Shown: positions 1-5,566 of the stretch, in pieces
Layout of the letters: each line of letters begins with the position of its first letter
How positions within the stretch are numbered: the first letter of the stretch is position 1
DNA from: Phycisphaerales bacterium UBA1845
GTDB lineage: Bacteria > Planctomycetota > Phycisphaerae > UBA1845
Length of the DNA: 5,566 nucleotides
NCBI GenBank assembly: GCA_002338715.1
Contig: DDIR01000022.1
Location: 1 to 5,566, forward strand
Direction: 5' to 3'
Notes under the pieces: model-generated
Seen by the model: only the letters and a program-made list of their open reading frames with translations
What the model was told of the DNA's origin: nothing
Databases searched by the model: none
Made by a program: the position numbers and the translations under genes

Positions 1-3000
1 GGCCAGTTGCGGCGCGACAGCCACGATGGCAGCCGCCACCGCCGCCGCAATCCCCACAGCCACGAGCATCACGTTTTCAAGCAGCACGCTCGATCCGATG
101 CGCGATTCCGTAAATCCAAGCGCCCGCATCAACGCCAACTCGCGGCGACGTTCCCAAACATTGCGAAGCAGGACAGCCGTCAAGCCAAACGAACCCAACA
201 CCAACCCCATCCCACCCAGCGTCTGGAACGTGGATAGGTACGTGTTCTGCACCGAGAAATACTCCCGCAACCGCACCGCCGATTCCTGCGCGTCGAAACC
301 GAAACCCGCCAACCCTTGCTCGAGATCCGATTCGACATTCTTCTCCAACTCACCCGGCGCGTCGATCAGGAAAAACGCCCCGCCGCTTCTTGTGGGGAAC
401 AACTTGCGAAATGCATCGGCGTGAATGACGAGTTCGCTCTGCAGGACGCTGCCCTTTAGTAGCGCAACAAATCGAAGCGTCGTGTCGCGTCCGCTTTCGT
501 CCTTGATCACGATGTCCTTGCCCAGCCCCGAATGCATCTGCCATTTCACGACGGCTTCGTCGCCGATGACCGGAATCGCGCCATCAGAGAACGTCATCCG
601 CAGCGCGGTCCAGGGGTTGTCGACATCGACCGAAGCGTCATCCGTCACGGCGCTGAAATTGAATCCACCGCGTTCAACCAGCGCATCGGGCGCGCCGATG
701 ATCCGCGGCTGAGTTTTGACGTAAAGGTTCTGGCAACTCGTTTCATCACCGGGCCGCAGCAAGAACGGCACGATCGAACACTTCGCCAGTCGTTCCTGTG
801 CGGCTGACTCAAACCCCAACGAGGTGCGACCTGCCGACGTCGCCAGCGAATATGGCAGCGGTACGTCCGACTCTGCCGTCAGATTGAATCCGCCGGCACC
901 GCCCGTTGCCGTCGAATCCACGTTGAGTCGAAACGCCTGAAGCGACAGCACCAAAAATGCACCCGATGCAATCAACCCGCTCGTCAGCAGACTTCGTCCC
1001 GGATGCCGGGCCGCGTTGCGCACACCGAGTTGCACCCACGCGCGACTTGAATTGACGTTCAGCGTTTTGGTCGAATAGAGCGCCGCGCCAAAAAATCCAA
1101 GCATCGCAGCCAATGTCGCCGATCCCGATCCGAAGAACGCGCCGGCTTGGGCGATGCCATCAAGACGCATACCAAAGATCGCAGTCCCGATCGCCACGAC
1201 CAGACACGCGACCGAAACGCAAATCCAGCGCATGCGCATCGAAGCTTGTCGCCGCGGTGTGCGTTGATCGGTCGTGCCGTTTAACAGCGCCGATGGCGAT
1301 ACCTTCAGGCATCCGCGCTGCGCCCTTGCGATTGCGATCAGCGACACCACAACGCCCAGCACGCCGCCGACCACCAGCGAAACCCACGAGAAGTGCAGAT
1401 TCAAAAACGGCGCATTGACCGCATCGGACCACCACGACTTCAAGCCAGCCAGCATCAACCACGAGTAGCCATACGCACCAGCCAACCCCACCGCACTGCC
1501 GATGATCGCGATCACCAGACCTTCGGACATCAGATGGCCGCGAACCTTTGAATCCGTAAACCCGACAGCCGCCAGCAAACCAATCTCTCGACTGCGCCGT
1601 TCAACGTTGAGACGCGACAGCAGCAACACGAGCATCATCGCCGACGCGAGCAGAAAGAAACTGAACGAGATAAACAACACGCCGAAATCGGTGCTGCCTT
1701 TACCGGCTTTCAATGCTTCTTCGCGAACGGGCAACACCCGCAACCGCGCGACATTCAAATCCAACTGCCCAACCATCGCCGCGCGTAGCTTGTTCGCGAA
1801 CACATCAATATCCGCGCCGGCTGACGGTCGAAAACGCAGCGATGTGTAGCGCCCGTGGGGACTGTTCGGATCGTGCCAAAGTTTCAAACCGTCGCTCAGC
1901 TCGATGTACGCCTTGGGAACCGCACGGTATTGATCCCAATAGGCTTCGTCGCGGTCCTTGACACGTTTGAGGTCCACGGGAAACGGCGGATCCCAGTCGG
2001 ATACTTTCGCGGCGTCGGTGATTCCGGGATACGTCGGCGTCAGACCGCGATCGATCGCAGCCCCGGACATCGCAACGCTGGCAGCCAACTCAAAGTCCGC
2101 CGTGTGCTCCTCCAGCGCCCCGTCGTCTTGCAGATCATAGAAATCGATCGCCACGCGCTCACCAACCGACGCACCCAGCGCCTCCATCGCCCAATCGTTG
2201 AGGATGATTTTGCCCGGTCCAAACGCCCCCACCGCACCACCGGAAACCGACATCGCTGCCAGCGTCGGGCTGTCGCTCTTCAGCGCGGCCACGGTGGAAT
2301 AAGGAATGCTGACCTGCTGGTCGCCGCGGCGAATTCGGATCGAATTGGCAAGGTTGGCCATCACCGGTTCTGCCGCCGATTGAAGTTCCCTCGCGACCGC
2401 TTCCGCCAGCGACTCGACGGCTGGGTCGATCAGCAGTTGATCCGATTCGATCGCCACGTACCGCAATGCGCGATTGACGTGAACAGTCAATCCGACGTCG
2501 GATAGCGTCAATGCTTGTCGAATGATCTTCTCGAATTCCGCGGACGTTGCAGACGAGGAGTCGGTCGGGTTTGGTCCGATCAAGATCGCGTTGGCACGAT
2601 CACCTTGTTCGAGTTGGCGTTCCAGTAGTTCGCGCGACACGAAAGCATTGCGTGGGGTTTGCTGTTGCGGACGAAGTGAAATGCCGCCGAGACCGTCATC
2701 GGCAACGATCGCTTTGACCGTCAGCCGCATGCGCGTGGTGACATCGTCGCGCCGACCCAGCAGCGTATCAGCCGCAATCGGGGAGGCCTTGCCCAACCGC
2801 AGCAGCACCGCATCACCCACCGACGCGCCGAGTTCCGTCGCGAGCGATTCGTTGAGCACGACTTCGCGATCGACGGGGGTGACACCATCCGCCCGAACCG
2901 CGAGCTTCCAGAAGTCCTGATCGATGCCCCAGATCGACGTTCGGTTCACCCGCGCTTCGCTGTCGGCATTGACCGCACTGCCCCGAACCGAAATCACCGG

Positions 3001-3243
3001 CACCGCTTTGGCAGCCAACCCGTTCGACGTGCAATCAGCCGCCAACTCGGTCCGAAAGAATCGCCCGGACATCGCCGCCGCTTCCACCCGCCCCAATCGC
3101 ACGAGCGCTTGTTCGCGCAGACTGCCGCGGACGGAGTCGCCCACGATCATCGAACCGGCAAGGACAGCCACACCGACCGCGACCCCAAGCATGACCGCGA
3201 AGTGCTCGAATCGGTAGTAGGCCAGACTTCGTCGCGTGTACAT
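1..3243 (-). CDS. FtsX/MacB-type ABC transporter permease, two FtsX domains (C-terminus cut by window edge)
   Basis: The frame is open from the ATG at 3243 down to base 1 (1081 codons, no stop), so the extreme C-terminus lies outside the window. Seen: the N-terminus starts MYTRRSLAYYRFEHF, then a membrane segment at about residues 15-35 leads into GDSVRGSL (35-42). An extracytoplasmic domain of about 480 residues follows. The first FtsX core has a membrane segment at about 520-540, RSREIGLLAAVGF at 550-562, and further membrane segments near 572-598 and 615-640. More hydrophobic helices lie near 670-690, 702-721 and 752-772. A second ectodomain (about 775-1005, with Cys822 and Cys837) leads to a second FtsX core with a helix at 1007-1028, RRRELALMRALGF at 1032-1044, and part of a last helix. 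Known of the family: such permeases pair with a cytoplasmic ABC ATPase for lipoprotein or substrate extrusion, or mechanotransmission. No ATPase gene is visible; if there is one it probably lies beyond base 1. The start is the first ATG after an in-frame TGA at 3279-3277, and I see no Shine-Dalgarno sequence. The substrate cannot be told from sequence. Confidence 0.93.
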   Translation of the reverse strand, partial: MYTRRSLAYYRFEHFAVMLGVAVGVAVLAGSMIVGDSVRGSLREQALVRLGRVEAAAMSGRFFRTELAADCTSNGLAAKAVPVISVRGSAVNADSEARVNRTSIWGIDQDFWKLAVRADGVTPVDREVVLNESLATELGASVGDAVLLRLGKASPIAADTLLGRRDDVTTRMRLTVKAIVADDGLGGISLRPQQQTPRNAFVSRELLERQLEQGDRANAILIGPNPTDSSSATSAEFEKIIRQALTLSDVGLTVHVNRALRYVAIESDQLLIDPAVESLAEAVARELQSAAEPVMANLANSIRIRRGDQQVSIPYSTVAALKSDSPTLAAMSVSGGAVGAFGPGKIILNDWAMEALGASVGERVAIDFYDLQDDGALEEHTADFELAASVAMSGAAIDRGLTPTYPGITDAAKVSDWDPPFPVDLKRVKDRDEAYWDQYRAVPKAYIELSDGLKLWHDPNSPHGRYTSLRFRPSAGADIDVFANKLRAAMVGQLDLNVARLRVLPVREEALKAGKGSTDFGVLFISFSFFLLASAMMLVLLLSRLNVERRSREIGLLAAVGFTDSKVRGHLMSEGLVIAIIGSAVGLAGAYGYSWLMLAGLKSWWSDAVNAPFLNLHFSWVSLVVGGVLGVVVSLIAIARAQRGCLKVSPSALLNGTTDQRTPRRQASMRMRWICVSVACLVVAIGTAIFGMRLDGIAQAGAFFGSGSATLAAMLGFFGAALYSTKTLNVNSSRAWVQLGVRNAARHPGRSLLTSGLIASGAFLVLSLQAFRLNVDSTATGGAGGFNLTAESDVPLPYSLATSAGRTSLGFESAAQERLAKCSIVPFLLRPGDETSCQNLYVKTQPRIIGAPDALVERGGFNFSAVTDDASVDVDNPWTALRMTFSDGAIPVIGDEAVVKWQMHSGLGKDIVIKDESGRDTTLRFVALLKGSVLQSELVIHADAFRKLFPTRSGGAFFLIDAPGELEKNVESDLEQGLAGFGFDAQESAVRLREYFSVQNTYLSTFQTLGGMGLVLGSFGLTAVLLRNVWERRRELALMRALGFTESRIGSSVLLENVMLVAVGIAAAVAAAIVAVAPQLA

Positions 3244-3251
3244 ATTCGACG

Positions 3252-3280
3252 ATGTTGCATCCAGGTTGAAACCGGGTCAA
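3252..3280 (-). promoter_or_regulatory. Weak candidate promoter for the permease gene
   Basis: Read on the minus strand, TTGACC (3280-3275, five of six bases of the sigma70 -35 consensus) is followed after 17 bases by CAACAT (3257-3252, three of six bases of the -10 consensus). Initiation about seven bases further on would fall near 3245, almost at the ATG at 3243. That would give a leaderless or nearly leaderless message and would fit the lack of a Shine-Dalgarno sequence. The -10 match is poor and planctomycete promoters are not well known to me, so this is only a candidate. Confidence 0.2.
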
Positions 3281-3464
3281 GCCCTTGGGGTGGTCGCCAG
3301 AGCGGTAAGGGTCATAGAATCGTTTGAATTCACACTTGGTATTTGCAGGAAAACGCCCCCCGAATCGGTGCGGCCAAGGTCACTTTTGAGGCGGAGATTT
3401 TTCGTTTCGCCTTGCCAGTACACACGGATGGGAACATAATGCAGGCAAATGGGGATTCAATATG

Positions 3465-3491
3465 GGACCGAACTGGGGGGCAGTCGGAACC
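3465..3491. repeat. Imperfect inverted repeat / hairpin in the intergenic region
   Basis: CCGAACTG (3468-3475) and CAGTCGG (3481-3487) are inverted copies apart from one extra A, with five G residues between them. The pairing can be extended by GG (3465-3466) with CC (3490-3491) across an internal mismatch. It could be an operator or an RNA hairpin in a long leader of either gene. It has no T-run beside it, so it is not a typical intrinsic terminator. A short imperfect match like this can also arise by chance. Confidence 0.3.
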
Positions 3492-3671
3492 GCATGCCAA
3501 AACCAGCGAATTCGTAGAAACCGCCCAATCTCACGCGTACGATCTTGCACAGCATTGGGGTAATTGCGAACTGAGCACCAAATACTGAATTCTGTTTTGA
3601 AACGGTGTTGCCCGTCGGGGCGCGCCGCTACTTGCGTATAAAGAAATTGTGCCATACCGCTGTCATGCAAC

Positions 3672-3677
3672 GAGAGG
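3672..3677 (+). promoter_or_regulatory. Shine-Dalgarno sequence of the repeat-protein gene
   Basis: GAGAGG ends five bases before the ATG at 3683, which is good placement and complementarity for a ribosome binding site. It decides the start: another in-frame ATG at 3665 has no such sequence before it, and starting there would place the purine run inside the coding region and add MQREVN ahead of the signal peptide. Confidence 0.6.
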
Positions 3678-3682
3678 TTAAC

Positions 3683-3787
3683 ATGTCAACGTTTCGAATG
3701 ACGAAAACATCTTCCACCAATGCGCTTCGATCGTCGCTGCTGCTCGCCATCGTAGCCGTCACCGGAATGGCAACCCGGGCGTCGGCG
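3683..3787 (+). other. Sec signal peptide of the repeat protein (residues 1-35)
   Basis: The N-terminus has a positively charged region with Arg5, Lys8 and Arg16, a hydrophobic core LLLAIVAVTGMA at about residues 19-30, and an Ala-Ser-Ala site before Gln36. This is a standard signal peptidase I pattern. There is no lipobox with a cysteine right after the core, because Cys37 follows the ASA-Q junction by one residue, so a lipoprotein is unlikely. There is also no twin-arginine motif. Confidence 0.85.
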
Positions 3788-5566
3788 CAATGCGCGTTCT
3801 TCGACGACTTCCAACGCCCCGACAGCACAACGATCGGGTTCGGATGGGTCGAGGACGAAACCATTGCTTCTGAAATCCTGCTGACGTCGTTCGGCGAGTT
3901 CGGATACGTCGACATCGTCGGTCAGGGCACCGCACCAGTCAGCATAACACAATCGAACATCGATACCTCCAGCCTGACTAATCCAGCGATCACCTTTGTC
4001 TGGCAGGGACGAAATGGCGATGCAGAAGCCGACGACGTCCTTCAACTGGACTGGCGATTGAGCGGAGGCACCTGGGAACAACTCGGTGAATTTGAACTGA
4101 CCAATACGCTGACGACGGTGACGGAGATTCCGTTACCGCCCGCCGCACTGAATACGAGCATTGATTTTCGCTTTGTTGTGATCGTCGACACATTTCAGGA
4201 AGGCGCCCTATTGGATGACGTGGGTGTCTGCGAAGTCGCAGGACCTCCCGACTGCAATAGCAATGGGATCGACGATCAAGAAGAAGTCGCACAGGGCAGC
4301 AGTCCTGACTTGAACGCCAACAACATCCCCGACGAGTGCGATGAGTGCGTCTTCGACATCGATTGCAGCAACGGTTTGTATTGCGATGGCATCGAAACCT
4401 GCCTCGTCGATGTCTGTCAGTTCGCGTCGCCTCCATGTGGCACCGGTCAATTGTGCGATGAAGTGAACGACCAATGCATCGCCGACGGTGCAGACTGCAA
4501 TTCCAACGGTATCGGTGACGATGTCGATATCGCCAATGGCACCAGCCAAGACGCCAACGCCAACAACATCCCCGACGAGTGCGACACCTGCACCATCGAT
4601 GCGGATTGCGATGACGGCAACTTCTGCAACGGTGCGGAAACGTGCAACGTGGATACGTGCGTTGCGGGAACGGCCCAATGTCAGGCGGCCGGGCAGGTCT
4701 GCAACGAAACCACCGACGCGTGCGATCCGGACGGTTCCGACTGCAACAACAACGGCATCGGTGATGCAACCGACATTTCCGGTGGCACGAGTGACGACCT
4801 GAACGCCAACAATGTTCCCGACGAATGCGACGAGTGCGTGTTTGACGGTGATTGTGATGACGGCTTGTACTGCAATGGCGTTGAGTCCTGCAATACGGAC
4901 ACCTGCGTCGCGGGAACTGCTCCGTGTGCGGCAGGCCAGACCTGTGACGAGGACACCGATTCGTGCCCGCCCACCGGTGCTGATTGCAACAACAACGGCA
5001 TCGGTGATGCAACCGACATCGCCGGGGCAACCAGCGACGACGTCAATGTCAACGGGATTCCCGACGAATGCGACGAATGCACCGTTGACGGCGATTGTGA
5101 CGACGGACTGTTCTGCAACGGAGCGGAGACGTGCGATACCGACACCTGCGTCGCTGGTATGAACCCCTGCACGGGCGGTGAAATCTGCGACGAGATCGGC
5201 GACGCGTGCGTCATCAACACCGACTGCAACTCCAACGGCGTCGATGACGCCCTCGACATCGCCGGCGCAACCAGCGACGACGTCAACGCCAACAACGTCC
5301 CTGACGAATGCGATGAATGCCTCGTCGATGGCGATTGCGACGACGGTGCATACTGCAACGGCGCTGAAACCTGCGACGTCGATCGATGCGTCGCCGGCAT
5401 GCTTCCGTGTGTGGTCGGTCAAACCTGTGAAGAGGCAACCGACTCGTGCGAACCAAATGGTGACGACTGCAACACCAACGGCATCGGTGATGCGGCTGAC
5501 ATTGCTGGCGGGTTCAGCGATGACTTGAACGCGAACAACATTCCCGACGAATGCGACGAGTGCGTG
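3683..5566 (+). CDS. Secreted Cys/Asp/Asn-rich repeat protein, probably calcium-binding (C-terminus cut by window edge)
   Basis: Seen: the frame is open for 628 codons to the right edge with no stop. Residues 1-35 form a signal peptide. Residues 36-189 form a beta-rich domain opening with CAFFDDFQRPDSTTIGFGW. From residue 190 the chain is a tandem array of 80-82-residue units starting at residues 190, 271, 353, 434, 514 and 595, the last one partial. Each complete unit has ten cysteines and two DxNxN..xDxxD loops. Known: such loops resemble thrombospondin type 3/EF-hand-like calcium sites, and the opening resembles concanavalin/LamG-like jelly-roll domains. Inferred: the protein is exported by Sec, is stabilised by disulfides in an oxidising compartment, and acts as a surface, adhesive or structural protein. 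No catalytic motif is visible, so I do not assign an enzyme function. A C-terminal anchoring or sorting domain, if present, would lie outside the window. The start at 3683 is supported by GAGAGG five bases upstream. Confidence 0.9.
   Translation, partial: MSTFRMTKTSSTNALRSSLLLAIVAVTGMATRASAQCAFFDDFQRPDSTTIGFGWVEDETIASEILLTSFGEFGYVDIVGQGTAPVSITQSNIDTSSLTNPAITFVWQGRNGDAEADDVLQLDWRLSGGTWEQLGEFELTNTLTTVTEIPLPPAALNTSIDFRFVVIVDTFQEGALLDDVGVCEVAGPPDCNSNGIDDQEEVAQGSSPDLNANNIPDECDECVFDIDCSNGLYCDGIETCLVDVCQFASPPCGTGQLCDEVNDQCIADGADCNSNGIGDDVDIANGTSQDANANNIPDECDTCTIDADCDDGNFCNGAETCNVDTCVAGTAQCQAAGQVCNETTDACDPDGSDCNNNGIGDATDISGGTSDDLNANNVPDECDECVFDGDCDDGLYCNGVESCNTDTCVAGTAPCAAGQTCDEDTDSCPPTGADCNNNGIGDATDIAGATSDDVNVNGIPDECDECTVDGDCDDGLFCNGAETCDTDTCVAGMNPCTGGEICDEIGDACVINTDCNSNGVDDALDIAGATSDDVNANNVPDECDECLVDGDCDDGAYCNGAETCDVDRCVAGMLPCVVGQTCEEATDSCEPNGDDCNTNGIGDAADIAGGFSDDLNANNIPDECDECV
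3788..4249 (+). other. N-terminal beta-sandwich-like domain of the repeat protein (residues 36-189)
   Basis: The region starts FFDDFQRPDSTTIGFGW, a pattern common at the front of concanavalin-like or LamG-like jelly-roll domains in secreted bacterial proteins. It ends with ALLDDVGVCEV, close to the 'xxDDVxV' final strand of many such beta-sandwich domains. In between there are alternating hydrophobic and polar strands and almost no cysteine; Cys37 and Cys183 sit near the two ends and could form a closing disulfide. Ligand-binding residues cannot be identified, so a carbohydrate-binding role is possible but unproven. Confidence 0.5.
4250..5566 (+). repeat. In-frame tandem repeat array, ~243-base units (five complete, one partial)
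   Basis: Units begin at 4250, 4493, 4739, 4982, 5222 and 5465, giving lengths of 243, 246, 243, 240 and 243 bases (81, 82, 81, 80, 81 residues) and a partial sixth unit of 34 residues. In the third unit cysteines lie at positions 2, 30, 33, 39, 45, 51, 56, 63, 69 and 76; all five complete units have ten. Residues 1-12 (DCNNNGIGDATD) and 20-31 (DLNANNVPDECD) follow DxNxN..xDxxD, like thrombospondin type 3 calcium loops. Residues 32-76 form a second module with the pattern DGDCDDGLYCNGVESC. Length differences are whole codons and fall mainly near the unit ends, as expected for linkers. The first unit is the most divergent in protein and DNA. The array continues past the right edge. Confidence 0.93.

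Larger units (their letters stand above)
3244..3682. other. Divergent intergenic region (439 bases)
   Basis: This stretch separates two genes transcribed away from each other, so both promoters should be in it. It is visibly less GC-rich in places than the flanking genes, with AT-rich patches around 3318-3350, 3580-3602 and 3637-3648. On the plus strand, TATAAA at 3637-3642 and TTGAAA at 3597-3602 look promoter-like, but they are not correctly spaced from each other (34 bases apart), so I do not call a promoter for the downstream gene. There is one imperfect hairpin (3465-3491) and one doubtful short ORF (3439-3588). I see no tRNA, riboswitch or intrinsic terminator, and none would be needed between divergent genes. 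Confidence 0.75.

Noticed and set aside
26..3217. Many plus-strand open frames of 60-216 codons opposite the permease
   Set aside because: They are Arg/Ser/Thr-rich shadows of the single uninterrupted minus-strand frame, which shows membrane helices and two FtsX motifs. None has a coherent domain or a good ribosome binding site.
3035..3280. Minus-strand frame with an ATG upstream of the permease start
   Set aside because: It is out of frame with the permease and yields an Arg/Gly-rich peptide without membrane segments. The frame starting at 3243 explains the same DNA with a typical FtsX-family N-terminus.
3380..3670. Minus-strand 96-codon frame in the intergenic region
   Set aside because: It shows no Shine-Dalgarno sequence, no recognisable motif, and unremarkable composition. 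It would also cover the promoter region of the divergent gene.
4208..5422. Long antisense open frame (404 codons) opposite the repeat array
   Set aside because: It is the mirror of the repeat coding frame. Its protein is a low-complexity Val/Ala/Asp run (for example VVAIAIDEAF) that repeats with the same ~81-codon period. Two other minus-strand frames (3990-5030 and 4681-5400) are also open here, showing that base composition and repetition alone suppress stops. The plus frame has the signal peptide, Shine-Dalgarno sequence and cysteine pattern.
4488..5528. Other plus-strand open frames across the repeats (4488-4802, 4812-5162, 5178-5528)
   Set aside because: They are in a second frame of the same repeats, break into three pieces, and give Thr/Ala-rich low-complexity peptides with no signal sequence or recognisable domain.
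4250..5566. Periodic DNA repeats considered as a CRISPR array or non-coding satellite
   Set aside because: The period is ~243 bases, is always a multiple of three, and similarity follows codons and cysteine positions throughout, with no short constant repeat between unrelated spacers. It is a protein repeat.

Overview
The window looks like chromosomal DNA from a moderately GC-rich, Gram-negative-type bacterium, most likely a planctomycete or close relative. Two things suggest this. One is the secreted protein built from 'DCNxNGIxD…NANNIPDECDEC' repeats, a style I associate with Planctomycetota (particularly Phycisphaerae-like genomes). The other is the very large two-FtsX-domain ABC permease whose N-terminus runs into a GDSVRGSL motif. 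The assignment comes from remembered family style, not from a search.

Layout: two divergent genes, both cut by the window edges, with one intergenic region between them. (1) Positions 1-3243, minus strand: the first 1081 codons of an ABC-transporter permease of the FtsX/MacB superfamily. It is uninterrupted and lacks only its extreme C-terminus. (2) Positions 3244-3682: a 439-base divergent intergenic region that should hold both promoters. It contains an imperfect hairpin and one doubtful 49-codon ORF, and no RNA gene that I recognise. (3) Positions 3683-5566, plus strand: the first 628 codons of a secreted protein. It has a clear signal peptide, a beta-sandwich-like N-terminal domain of about 150 residues, and then five complete and one partial copy of an ~81-residue, ten-cysteine, Asp/Asn-rich repeat that continues past the right edge.

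Function: the permease is expected to work with a separate ABC ATPase, not present here, in lipoprotein or substrate extrusion or in mechanotransmission across the cytoplasmic membrane. The repeat protein is expected to be exported and is probably calcium-binding, disulfide-stabilised and cell-surface or extracellular. Nothing in the sequence ties the two genes together except their shared divergent intergenic region. No mobile element, CRISPR array, tRNA or rRNA was seen. The most notable item is the composite repeat, which pairs two thrombospondin-type-3/EF-hand-like loops with an eight-cysteine module, and whose central copies have nearly identical DNA segments that suggest recent duplication or homogenisation.
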